Shown here: positions 25,913-37,238 of the stretch, in pieces
How positions within the stretch are numbered: the first letter of the stretch is position 1
How the letters are laid out: every line of letters starts with the position of its first letter
Source: Nymphaea colorata
Taxonomy: Eukaryota > Streptophyta > Magnoliopsida > Nymphaeales > Nymphaeaceae
Direction: 5' to 3'
Assembly: GCF_008831285.2 (NCBI RefSeq)
Contig: NC_045145.1
Coordinates: forward strand, 21,388,802-21,452,801
DNA length: 64,000 bases
Made by a program: the position numbers and the translations under genes
The notes under the pieces: generated by a model
What the model saw: the letters and a program-made list of their open reading frames with translations, nothing else
The model's database searches: none
What the model was told of the DNA's origin: nothing

Positions 25913-26226
25913 ATGACAAAAACACAAAAACAAGTCCTCCATAATATTGCCTGAAAAATAGAAATGCTTAACTTTAGACAATTCAGTTAGTTGACTCGGT
26001 ATAAAGTGATCAAATTTGAAGTCTATTGAACAATCTTAATAGGAGACCATCTACTAATTTAATTCATTGGATGATCACTAGAAAATCCACAGCCGGTTTC
26101 AAGAAATTCAAAAACATGTAGCCCCAGCCGTTCAAGGCTAGCAGAGAAAGCACGCCCATGAATATGGAATTTTCTAAAGGGAGATGCGAAGAACACCGTA
26201 GCAACGGACAAGGCGTGTTTGATCAG

Positions 26227-26236
26227 TATATATAAG
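26227..26236 (+). promoter_or_regulatory. TATA box of first XTH gene
   Basis: TATATATAAG stands 181 bp upstream of the ATG at 26417. Transcription would start near 26260. Confidence 0.65.
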
Positions 26237-26416
26237 CAGCCTAGGATTATCTGTCACACGATAGGTGCTTGTTTCTTGCTTCACTTTTCCACGGAACTGT
26301 GATGCATACATCTTTCGTTTTCTCACATCTTGATCTATATAACTAAGCACCGAGAGAGGAAGGCCATAGAGACACCCAGCGTAGCCTTCTTCTTTTCAAT
26401 ATTTCATCAATCAATC

Positions 26417-27859
26417 ATGGCTTCCATGGCATTTCAAGTCTTTGCTGCCATCCTCTTGTTTTCCTTTCTTGCCAGTGTTCTGTCCGTTACCAATGGATCC
26501 GGCGATGTAGCGTTTGATGTGAACTACAGCATCTCATGGGGAGCAGACCATGTTGTTTCGCTAAACCAAGGCAGTGAAATCCATTTGACGATGGACAGTA
26601 ACTCTGGTAATTATCTGTGATTTGAGTTGTTTAGTTTCTGAGTTTCTTTTCACAATATTATGCTTAATGAAGTACTTTGCTTTAAATGTTTTACAGGGTC
26701 CGGCTTTCAGTCTAAATTGGAGTACGGCTCTGGGTTCTTCCATGTGAATTTGAAGACTCCGAGCAGAGATACTGCAGGAACAGTGACGGCTTTTTATGTA
26801 AGATGTCCCGATCTTCTTCTTCCTAATTAGTTAGAGGATCATCAAAGCTTGGTTACATGACTTATATGCATGAAGAGTACCCTATAAGATTGAGCCAGGG
26901 GTTTCTTGAGAGTGGGCAAGAAAGATACATGTCATGCACCAAGAGCTGTACATGGTGCGCCGTCAACAGGAACATATGTCATGCTAATGAAGGAAGAAAT
27001 ATATGTCATGCTAACTCGGATGCAATATTGACTACAAATAACTTATTTAATTTAGTTGGCATATAGGCTAAGATTTTTTTTGTGTAGACATCGAGCATTT
27101 GGCAACTACCAGCTGAAAGCATAGTTTCTCAATAGCTTAATTTATGCATGATATCACAGAGAATTGAAGAAAAGGGCTTATTCACTTTAATTTGCAGTTG
27201 ACATCTCACACAAATGCTCATGATGAACTGGACTTTGAGTTCTTGGGCAACCTAGAAGGGAAGCCAATCACACTCCAGACAAATGTTTTCGTCAACGGAA
27301 AAGGTGGTAGAGAGGAAAGAATAAACCTCTGGTTTGATCCTTCACAAGATTTCCACTCTTACAAAATACTGTGGAACCGAAACCTGATAGTGTGAGTCTC
27401 TCTCTCTCTCTCTCGTTCTCTCTCTCAATCATACAACAACTGAACAAGTTTGGTGGGACATGCAGGTTCTTTGTGGATGATACTCCGATCAGGGTGTTCT
27501 TGAACAAGTCAAACAAAGGTGTGGACTACCCAACGCAGCCGATGCAGGTAATAGCAAGCCTGTGGAACGGTGAAAACTGGGCAACCGATGGAGGGAAGAT
27601 AAAGATCGATTGGAGATATGCACCATTTGTTGCAAGTTTCAGAGGCTTCTCCATCGATGGCTGCCCTGCTAATGGCCATGGCACCCAGCAATGCTCTCTC
27701 CCCAAGTACTGGTGGAACACTGGAACATACACCAGCCTCAGTGCAACCCAAAAGATTGCCTACCAACAAGTGAGAAGAAAGTATCTGACTTATGACTATT
27801 GCAGTGATAGAGCTAGGTACCATGTCCTTCCTCCTGAGTGTCCTCAGCTGAGTTCTTAA
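26417..27859 (+). CDS. XTH: Xyloglucan endotransglucosylase/hydrolase 1
   Basis: Exons 26417-26606, 26697-26797, 27198-27391 and 27466-27859 give 292 residues, the normal length for glycoside hydrolase family 16 XTHs. These enzymes cut and rejoin xyloglucan in the cell wall. Residues 1-25 are a hydrophobic signal peptide. The active site [10 protein letters not shown] is at residues 105-114, with nucleophile Glu107, Asp109 and acid/base Glu111. The C-terminal XET domain has the paired cysteines in [12 protein letters not shown] and ends with [17 protein letters not shown]. The usual N-glycosylation site just after the active site is absent (GNLEG). The next gene downstream is a paralogue with identical exon phases, so the pair arose by tandem duplication. 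An AATAAA-like run at about 28025 may serve polyadenylation. Confidence 0.95.
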
Positions 27860-29673
27860 AGAGTATGAAGTTTAATTTGAAAGTGAAGGCGTCTTTCTTT
27901 GACTGGAAACTTTGAATGAGATATTATGAAGAAAGTGATGAGTTTATTATCTGTTGAATCACGATCATAATTCGTCTAGTAAAAAGTTTTGTATCCCTGA
28001 TTATTTGCCGATAATTAAAAGAAGTAAATAAATAAATAAATGGAAATGATCAATCTTCTAACCAGTAGAACCGTCAGTAAGTGTGTTCAAAATTCATACT
28101 CGTGGACCCCTGTGGCCTCGGATTCAATCTGAGCATTGAATCATTGATCAGTCAAGGTCCAAAATGTTGGAATAAAGACTTCCCTTTTTTTTGACAAGCA
28201 AGCTGAGGTTAGGCAGACAGTTAAAGCCAGTTTATGCCAAAATTAAGGTGTGTTCTGAGTATTGAACTCTTGACCTCCATGACTTTGATTTTCCTACCTT
28301 GGATCAGATGAACTAATCAAATTAAGAATCAGGAAACCATCTAGCTGGATTCAGAAAAACATAGTGGTACATCCAAAATGTTACATTTTTACTACTTAAC
28401 ACATGTTACGTATATATACACACAGGTCACTGTCAAATCCAAAACAATTACACACACACACACACACACCCACACACACACATATATATATAGGAGAATA
28501 TTCCAAGTAGAAAATCAGTTGGTGACCCAAATAGAATATATGGCAGAACCAATGTGGTTAATTTAATCCAATCCTCTACACCTCAAGTAATCTATAACCG
28601 CATCCTTTTCATTTGGATTTGGGTATGGATGTATCCGGTTCATTCATTAATAATTAACCAATGAACATTTGGGATCCAAGCAAGGCTGAAAATGGATCAA
28701 TTCCATATATATCAGTCAGAATGGGGCCAAGAAAAGGATATCTGAACGGTAGTCGAAAATTTTATGAAAGTGGTCATGCTTATTTAATGGCAATTCCAAG
28801 AGAAGCCGTTGACGTTTTCTGAGAAAGTGTTCAATACATAATTTTTGTACTCAAGGGGGCCAACCTCTCCCCCATCCGGACTTAGTCCAAATCCAATCTT
28901 AAGTAGTCGCTATCCACTCACAACCCAAAATGTGAAAATGAGTAAATGATGGGTCTGCTTCGGATCCCTTTTCTGATCAAATCCGAACCATTCGAATCCC
29001 AACATTTCGAATGATTTCAAAACAAATTTCCCAATGGAGCTTCTGACCATCAAAACGAGCCCATATATGTCAAGACAGTTTTTTCTTGAAAAAATACCAT
29101 ATTTTCTTCATTCCACAATGACAAGAATCTAAAGTTATATAAATTTTATATGACAGAATTCAGACACATGTAGTAAGTGTGGATGGACGGACTAAAGTAT
29201 TCCCCTTCTGTATTATTGTCCCTATTGGCATGCATTGGGATTACCTCGATATGTTAAAAGCCGATTATATAAAATCGAACAGGACATTAAAAAAATGAGC
29301 TAAAATTGTTAAATTCCAGACAAGGTTGATAATTATATACCCCTTATATTGCTCCATTAATCGTCACGCCAACAGGAAAGTTCAACAAAATTTGATATAT
29401 GGAAAGAAAGTTGGCGTCCTTAACAGAATACTTTATTTACTTCACTCAGTTAATCCATATTTGGACACAAGTTAATTCATTTACTGCAACCAACAGAAGT
29501 GTGATTAGATTAATGTGTCGACTGAGCATCACCAATGTGGATTACGTGCTATGCTTACATGAAGATTTGAATATGACCACCGGAATATTGTGGCAAACTA
29601 TGCATGACACTCAGCTCTAGGCAGATATGGAAATCTTAGACGCAGCCATGGTAGGCATAAGAAAGCAGAGCAG
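27860..29673. other. Spacer between the two XTH genes
   Basis: It holds the 3' flank of XTH1, a (CA)n run at about 28451-28486 with a short TA run after it, and AT-rich sequence. No third XTH remnant or other gene was seen. Confidence 0.5.
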
Positions 29674-29681
29674 TATATAAA
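29674..29681 (+). promoter_or_regulatory. TATA box of second XTH gene
   Basis: TATATAAA lies 56 bp upstream of the ATG at 29737 and is followed by a short pyrimidine-rich leader. Confidence 0.7.
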
Positions 29682-29736
29682 GCCCCCAAAAGAAGCGTTC
29701 ATCTCTGTTTCATTGTGAATACTACTGAGATTCAGC

Positions 29737-31311
29737 ATGGCTTCGTTTTACCTCTTGGCTTCCATTCTTCTTCTTATTATGCTAGAGCTATCGGGAACTG
29801 GAGCTCAACCGCCAGCCACTCCTCCTTTTAGTGACGAATATAGCATCACATGGGGACAAGACCATGTTAAATTCTTCGATGATAGACAGGTTCAACTCAG
29901 TTTGGATAATTCATCCGGTAATCTCTCTTTCTCTCTCTTTTTCTCTTCATAAATGCAGTTTAATTACCTCAATTTAATAGATGGATCATTAATTTGTTGC
30001 AGGCTCAGGGTTTGCGTCTAGAAGCTATTATGGTTCTGGCTTCTTTGATATGGATATCAAACTTTCGAACAATTCAGCAGGAGTGGTTACGGCTTATTAT
30101 GTAAGTTCATTATTAGAATGGCAGAGACAAATTCATTAAGCTTCGTCTAGTGTCTAGTCTGCCCATCAAAAACCATTTCAAGGCATGTTCGACAGTAATC
30201 AAGCGCAGTATCTAATTTTTCCCCTCATTTTTGGGTGGAGATCATCTCTGCATCTTCTCATAGTCAAACCAGTCAGTCATTATTTTTTTCTTTTACATAC
30301 AAAGTTAAGTTGGTATTTGAAAGTATTCGATCATAGTTCTTTAATGCATTCAACATACTTCAGTCGATCAAGGGACAGATCATAGTTGGTGCTTTTATTT
30401 AGCAATATGAAATGCTATGAAACCATTCATTTCATAGTTTAATTGTTGACAGAGAAACCAACATGGATCGATGTCATTCTCGAAGTAGTCAATCTATAAC
30501 TATTTTTCTTCTTCACTCTATTTGTTAACATATGCTTTTGTGATAATAAATTATTTAGCTTCTTCTAACTACTTGTTTCCATGATCATGCAGCTGACTTC
30601 CCACACAACTGCACACGACGAGTTGGATTTCGAGCTCTTAGGCAATGACGAAGGAACGTCGATCATCGTACAGACGAACGTCTTCGTCAATGGCGTCGGG
30701 GGAAGGGAGCAGAAGATGAGCCTGTGGTTCGATCCAACGGAGGCTCTCCATAACTACACCATCCTGTGGAACTACAAACACATCGTGTAATCTCTCTCTC
30801 TCTCTCTCGTTATTAAATGGGGACTTCTTGTCCCCAACTTTTGATATAGATTCCCTTTTTTTTCTCTCTCTCTCTCTCTCTTTCTTTAGCTCGCTCTCTC
30901 TTTCTCATATGCTAAGAATGGTGCAGGTTTTACGTAGACGACACACCAATCAGGATCTTTAGCAACAAGTCACCCATCGGAGGGTCCTACCCAACACAGG
31001 CCATGCAGGTCACGGCGTCCATTTGGGACGGCAGCTCGTGGGCGACGGACGGGGGCCGGAAGAAGGTGGACTGGAGACTTGCGCCTTTTAAGGCCACCTT
31101 CCAGGGCTTCTCCATCGATGGCTGCCAATCATGGGGCTGGAGCTCCAGCAACTGCTACAGTGACACTGACTGGTGGAGCCAGGAAAGCTTCATCGATCTC
31201 CCTGCCGATCAGTTGGCCAAGTACAAGCAAGCCAGGAAGAAGCATCTTGTGTACAATTACTGTGATGATCGGGAAAGATACCCTGTTCTTCCTCCTGAAT
31301 GTCCAGAGTGA
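29737..31311 (+). CDS. XTH: Xyloglucan endotransglucosylase/hydrolase 2
   Basis: Exons 29737-29917, 30003-30100, 30593-30786 and 30927-31311 give 285 residues. The third exon is 194 nt as in the upstream paralogue. A signal peptide covers about residues 1-23. The catalytic motif is HDELDFELLG (residues 101-110), with Glu103, Asp105 and Glu107 kept but the phenylalanine before the last Leu-Gly replaced by leucine. The XET C-terminal domain carries GCQSWGWSSSNC and YNYCDDRERYPVLPPEC. Possible N-glycosylation sequons occur at NNS and NYT, not at the usual position. The last exon is clearly GC-richer than that of XTH1. CT-rich runs occupy the short intron 3. The role is cell-wall xyloglucan remodelling, presumably expressed separately from its own TATA box. 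Confidence 0.95.
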
Positions 31312-32333
31312 TCCCGTCTTAGATATTTCTTTTTTTCTTCCTCTTCTTTTTTGTGCCTTTTGTTCTCGCAAGAGGATTTAGTCCCAAGAATGAATATTAA
31401 TGGCAATTCATCTTCTCCTGTGTTTTAAAATCTGAGTGAAGAAGAAAAACTTAGAAAAGCATATACAGGATTGATATCTCGAGCAATATAACGTGGTTGC
31501 CTTTAACTCCCCAGCCTTGTTTGACCACTTTTTTAAATAAATAATTAAAATTGATAAGTTTCATAAACAGCTATCCAATTATTAAAAAATCATAAAAAAA
31601 GAAAAGCAACAACACTTAAAATTTTCCTTGAGACTTTGAATATTTTATTGCGACTGACAAGTTCAAATTTTATCTGTCGAGAGGAATCCATTCTTTTCCC
31701 ATTTATAACCTTGGAAAGTTCGCATATTTTGCACCATACCATTTCCATGAATTCATTTCTTGCTTCCCTTTTAAAGGGTGTTTACGTAAGGGTCTAGGCG
31801 GAAGATTATTTTTAGGTAATAAATTTTGCGTCGAAACACTAATTTGAAGCATACAGTTAAAGTTAAAGATAGATAATCATTTTATCAACAGCAACAAGGC
31901 ATATATGAATTTTCTCAATAAATTGAGAGTCACCCTCGGCACTTTCCCAGCGAAAAAAACAAGGCGCATATGAATTTGGCAGTAGGTGGTCCATAATAAG
32001 GTTGACGAAAAGCCTACTAAAATGAATTTTCTTTTCCTTTATACTGTCCTTCTTCTGTAGTATTGTATATTTATTATTTACAGAGTCTAGTAATGAAATA
32101 TGACTTTCACTTTAATTAAACCTCTTTCTCTTCTTCCTGTTTCTGTTTTTGTGGTTTGTTTTTTGCGGATTGTTTTTGTACTTAGGGAATCTCTTGTCCC
32201 CAAATTTTGTTATATATTTCTATTTTATCGGCTCTCTCTCTCTCTCTCTTTTGTATCTAGGAGACTTCTTGTCCCTAAATTTTGTTATATATTTCCCATT
32301 TTATCGGTCTCTCTCTCTCTCTCTCTCCATAGC
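31312..32333. other. Spacer with CT-repeat runs
   Basis: AT-rich sequence. From about 32170 to 32330 an imperfect direct repeat of about 85 bp, containing CTTGTCCC, AAATTTTGTTATATATTTC and (CT)n, occurs twice. It stops exactly where the EDS1-like remnant begins. Confidence 0.5.
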
Positions 32334-32720
32334 CAACTTCTATCTTCACTACAAAGGGGACCAAACCGGGCAATACAAGACACGGTCGCGAGCAAGGCCC
32401 TACTATTGAAGAAGGAAGAAAAAGACAAGGAAAAAAAGGGATTTGATGCTTTTGGGCGAGGCTGGAGAATATGTGCCAAGACAAGGAAAAGAAGGGATTT
32501 CAATCCATAGAGAGAGTTGTTACCCAATTCGAGAAGCAGGTGCTTGAATGGCTCGAAAGTAACTGGAAGAAGCTGTGCTCTCTGAATCGCCCACCTTCTC
32601 AAAATGGTGGAACATGTTACCAGAGAGCCACAGGGAAAAGGAGGAACCCGAGATCTCTCGTATTCGAATTCTCATGAACAAAGCCAGTTCATCTCCCGTG
32701 AACTAGACCATAAGTTCCGG
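32334..32720 (+). pseudogene. EDS1: EDS1-like C-terminal remnant
   Basis: The sequence starts abruptly in frame with IANFYLHYKGDQTGQY, which is the EP-domain segment that follows EPLDIAN in EDS1/PAD4 proteins. A stop follows RARPYY. Later, ERVVTQFEKQVLEWLESNW appears in another frame. After a further frameshift comes LSESPTFSKWW then NMLPESHREKEEPE, ending at a stop. KWW followed by a LPxxHR-like stretch is the typical EDS1 C-terminus. The stop and frameshifts show it is not functional. A 21-bp segment around GACAAGGAAAA is repeated within it. Its start matches the point where the minus-strand EDS1 fragment at 61905 ends. A PAD4 origin is possible but less likely given the C-terminus. Confidence 0.75.
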
Positions 32721-33206
32721 CGAAATCATGAATCCTGCCGTGATGCCAAATGGGGAAGATTGTTTTCTGGTAACAACCGCGATCTTGTCACCATGCAGGT
32801 CGCGCTAAATAAATCATGGAAGTGAATGTTTTATACATCAAGAGGACAAAAACCAGTGAAACTTAGACTGGTAATTACAAGGAAGAAAATATAACAGCCG
32901 CATCGTATCAAGGGTTTGTTTAAAAGATAGAAAATCTATATCTAGCAGCTGAAATGTTAGGCTAGAATCAAGGGTAGTCCACGCTGCTCTCCAAAAGTTT
33001 ACTAAACCAATTAAGTCAGACTTTGCCGCTAACAATCAACTGAATATTCATCTAGTTGATAGCAACAAAATTTTGAATAACTTCTTCTAAGACGATGGAT
33101 TCTGCACGGATTTTTCTTGTACCTAACCCAAAAAAAAGGGAGGGTTGACCTTACCCAACTTAATATCAAAAACCACCAACTTGCTTTGGGGTTTAGAGCC
33201 CGTCAC

Positions 33207-33653
33207 TAGGATGTCAACGAATCAGATTCGGATCGGATACATCTTCAATCATATCTGCTTTTTCGGATATTCATATATTCGGATTCGGATTCAGATTCGA
33301 ATTCGAATAAATCAAAGTCATATCCGAATCCAAAATCCGATTTTACAATTTGAATCCGATCCGAATCTGATTTTTATATTTATATCCGAATCCGAATCCG
33401 AATTTTGAACCGGATTTTGCCATTTTCTAAGTATTAGATAGAGGATATTTATCTAAAAATGAATCCCATCTGAATCCGTATCCGAATCCGATCCAATATT
33501 TATGTATATCCGAATCCGAATCCTATCGGATGTCATTTATTAAATCCGAATTCGATCCGATTTCTTAATCAGATATTAAATTTTTATCCATATTCGTTTT
33601 TCGGATCGGATCGATCGGATATCCGATTCAAGTCGGATATATTGACATCCCCA
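33207..33653. mobile_element. hAT-like miniature element, 447 bp
   Basis: The ends are TAGGATGTCAACG and, on the minus strand, TGGGGATGTCAATATA. A perfect 8-bp duplication CCCGTCAC flanks it at 33199-33206 and 33654-33661, the size made by hAT transposases. The interior is almost entirely ATCCGAAT/CGGATATC-type repeats. It has no coding capacity. Confidence 0.75.
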
Positions 33654-34118
33654 CCCGTCACCAACTGTAGGCAAACGTCTCTGTCAAAAATATCAGGCCA
33701 ATCATGATTTTAACCAACTGTATTTTTATATTAACAAGGAGAGCTGATTTCCCTTTTGCCCTCACAAAATTTGGCAACCAGTATGGTTTAGCGTTGCAAC
33801 GATGTGAGTTAGAAACTTAGAAAGGAGAGTGAGTTGCGAGCACCAGAGGTGCATAAACCAGATGTGCACCAAAAAATAAAGGGGTTGAGATATTTTGGTA
33901 AAATTTCAAAAATTAATGTTTTTTTTATTTTTTAATTCTTTATTATATTTTTATCTTTACAAAGGGCTTGTCTTTTTAATGACTAAAAATATTTGGATCA
34001 TTACATGCACATAACCAGCTTTCATTGGTGAGAGCAAAAAAACCTACAAAGACTAATCTAAATACCAAAAAGGGTGACTACGAGGAGATGAGCGAGAAAG
34101 GGTTATGGACATGACATG

Positions 34119-34347
34119 AATTTTTTTTAGGGTGAGTGATTCATTCCACCATCCTAAGAGAGGCCACCGGCCCCCCCTCGTCACCCTTTCCTGTGAGTTT
34201 CGAGCTTGCTTCGGGCCCTTTTACGGGCCAGGGACTGAAGCACGTTTGGAGCGGGCATGTGATGCCCAAAGACTCGACCCAGGTTCTTAGCGAACAGAGC
34301 ACAGAGCACTTTCCCCGCACCAGTGCACTACAACCCCTTGGGGTCCT
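34119..34347 (-). mobile_element. tRNA-derived SINE-like element
   Basis: On the minus strand it starts AGGACCCCAAGGGGTTG. It has an A-box-like TAGTGCACTGG (34330-34320) and a B-box-like GGTCGAGTC (34279-34271) about 40 nt further on. It ends in an A-rich tail at about 34119. This layout is that of a plant SINE with an internal pol III promoter. The ends are approximate and no target duplication was found. Confidence 0.55.
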
Positions 34348-35885
34348 ACCTTTCTCTTTTATTGCACTAGAAATGTAGACAGCATAATAAAGCAAAAGAG
34401 ATGGATGACTGAAAGGGGATGAATAGGGCTGGAATAAAATGGGAATAAAGTAAATGGGAACGCTTAAAGTCGAAAGTGAGGTTTCCCCAAGAAACTTGAA
34501 GGAGAAGTTTTGACATTCGATATGCCTCCCAAATTCTTCCTTGGTTTTCATGTATTGTGAGCACATGTTCAATAATCTTATAAGACTAAAAAATACATGC
34601 AAGTACGGCATGTATAAATTCAATTCTATAAAGTTTAATTGTTTTAACTTTATTGACTGGCTTACACAAACCAATCTAGACATCAGAATTCCAAGGTCCT
34701 TTTTTAATTATATTTATCATTGTACGCTTCCTACTTTTCCACAAATATGTGGATATTGAGAACGCTTAGTTTGTCCGGGAGTAGTGAGTTGGGCATTTAG
34801 CATTGAATTAGACCACAAATAGACCTAAAAGACACGGTTATCCGGACTGCGGACCTACCATACTTTTCTTTTTTTATTTTTAGTTCCGCATAAGGTTTGC
34901 CTTGTGCCTTTTCCTTTCTTCCATTCCTATTAATTTAATTTTTATGCCCATTTGATACCTTGGAATTTCACTGTAGATGGGGAAAGAAGAAGATTCAAAT
35001 TTTTAGAATGCATTCTACTCGAAAGCACAAATTTTCTACCCATTGGCACTTTAATATATATATATATATATATATGGGGTTTAAGTGTGACTTATGCTTT
35101 AGGGAGCCCATTAGAAAACCTTACATTTTTTCCAGTGATTGGATATTCCAGTGATTGGATATTCGTGAAGGAAGATCCAATTATACGGGTCAACTCGGCC
35201 CGAGTCATTGCCTCAAAGTTAATTGAAAATTTGTTAACTATATGTTTAATGTCTCATAAACGAAAAAAAAAATTCTTTTCATTGACTTGAAAAATGAATG
35301 GCATAGGTCGGCTACTCTTGGAGAATTATTTGTCCTTATCATTTAGCACCTATCGCTATTTTGTTCCCATCTTGTAAAGAATCTTTGGAGTGAACTTTTA
35401 ATATATCATATAAAGAAATCAAGCCCAAGGCAGTTCAATTTTTGCTGAACCTCATCCCTAACACGGTTGCATTATCATCAGGTACTATGCCAGATCCAAC
35501 ACTGAACTGGTTCAAGTAACGAATCTGGATCTGCTCCAATAACGTCTCTAGCTATCCCACTTTTTCCAATCTGATTCCGACTTTTATTTTTCACATTTGA
35601 ATCCGAACACCAGCTTTTAAATACAGAACCAAATCGAAACCCATGCACTATGATACGTTAAGGACTGACTTCAAAAATATGTATGGACATTGAATATAAG
35701 ATGCTTATTTGTAGTTGGGATTGAATTATATCGCACAGTTTTTTCATACTGACCCGAATCCAAATGTAATTAGATGTCATTTCTTAAATCTCAATTTGAT
35801 TTGATTTCCTAATTTGATCTTCTTAACCATAAAATAATGGAATCATATGTTAAGAAAGGAACTCCATCGCCAACAGCATAGCCTT
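34348..35885. other. Intergenic, repeat fragments only
   Basis: It contains a (TA)n run near 35050-35074, a short duplicated CCAGTGATTGGATATT at 35132-35163 and a dispersed CCGAATC-rich fragment at about 35500-35860. No gene was seen. Confidence 0.45.
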
Positions 35886-37002
35886 TGTTAGGAACTCAGC
35901 TCTCTCACACTCTCTTAACACACCAAGAGAATAAAAATCAAAGAAAGAGAAAGAGAAAAAAAACACACAGATTTAAGTAGTTCAGAGACAAAGTTCGCCT
36001 ACGTGACTATTGGGGTTTTTCATTTGTCGGTGCTTTGTCAGGTTGTCCTGGAAAGCACTAATTTTGGGATTGGATAGAAGTACAATGCATGTTTTTATAT
36101 CCACTTGAGCAATCTACTTTTTTTTTTTATAATTTTATGAGACTTATTATATATATTTTCTTTTTCGAGCTTAAATGAGTTTAACTGAGTGGAGCCCAGT
36201 TAACTGAGTGGAGCTTAAAATTGCAGAAAAAATTTCATTCAAGTGCTCACCTTCTGCCCTTAACATAAAATGTTGAAAAAAAAATCACATCTTAATATTG
36301 TGAAGATTTTCACTAGCGTGACATTTGTTTGTATATATTTCCATTTTTGCGGGTTGAATCCATTTTTTTGCTCGTATATATGTCCATTCTTGCTCAATAA
36401 AGGCCAAAGGCTGATCATCACCAGGTTTTTTTTGCTGGAACTTATTCTTTAGTGGCAGTGGTAGAGTCACATATAAAAGCAAGTGTGAGCAGTTGTCCAC
36501 ACCCACCTCACAAATATTTTTGTTTTAATACAAAGTCTTTCACATATAAAAAGCTTATGGATTTAGTGCGCCTCAACCCAAATTTCCTAGCTCTAGTTAG
36601 TCTAATCCAAATCTACGTCGGGCATTTGTTAGTCTTGGATCTCCGCAGATCCGAGATATGGTATCCCACTTCCAAACAAACAATGGATCTAAAATCCGTA
36701 GATCGATACTGCTCTAAGAATCCACAGGTGCTGTCCAGTATTGGTGTATGGAACTTGATCCATACTGGACACTCATTTTGTACAAATGCGGGTTTGTCTT
36801 AATCCTTATGTTTTGAGGATGGCCGCCACTTGTTAGTGTCTGTGTGTGTGTTCTTCTGAGAGAGAGAATACAAGAGATCTGTGCGACCGTGAACGTAGGA
36901 GATTATTGCTCTGAACCACGTAAATCGTTGTCTTCTTTCTTATTGCTTCTAACCCCCTCTTGAGAGTGTGAGAAGAGAGTTTATTGTGTGTTGTTTCCAA
37001 CA
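35886..37002. mobile_element. Probable solo LTR upstream of SAG101a
   Basis: The ends TGTTAGGAAC and GTTTCCAACA are inverted copies (9 of 10) and follow the TG...CA rule of LTRs. The interior includes the TTAAGTAGTTCAGAGACAAA type of sequence common in Copia-like LTRs. There is no gag/pol frame and the 5-bp flanks (GCCTT, CCCAG) do not match, so it may be rearranged or composite. Confidence 0.45.
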
Positions 37003-37136
37003 CCCAGACCAGTGCATATTGCCAGCTTCACCCGAATTCTCAATATTCAAATGTTTGGTGATAGACCCGATCCCTCTGCCGAAGCAAGTCAATTGTCATG
37101 AGCATGGGCTGGCAGAAAAATATCGACGTGCTGTCA

Positions 37137-37143
37137 TATATAA
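37137..37143 (+). promoter_or_regulatory. TATA box of SAG101a
   Basis: TATATAA lies 102 bp upstream of the ATG and only about 135 bp after the end of the LTR-like sequence. Confidence 0.5.
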
Positions 37144-37238
37144 CAATGAATGTCCAGCTAGCAACAAGCAAGTCTTTAACATTTCCTGCCTCTTCCTGCA
37201 GTTGGATCGTCAACACCTCTCTCTCTTGAACGGTGGCA

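Noticed and set aside
32100-32510. 136-codon open frame over the EDS1 remnant
   Set aside because: Most of it lies in CT-repeat spacer and in a frame that matches EDS1 only poorly. The homology sits in three different frames, so it is a pseudogene.
34141-34683. 180-codon minus-strand open frame
   Set aside because: It overlaps the SINE-like element and AT-rich spacer and shows no domain or homologous exon.
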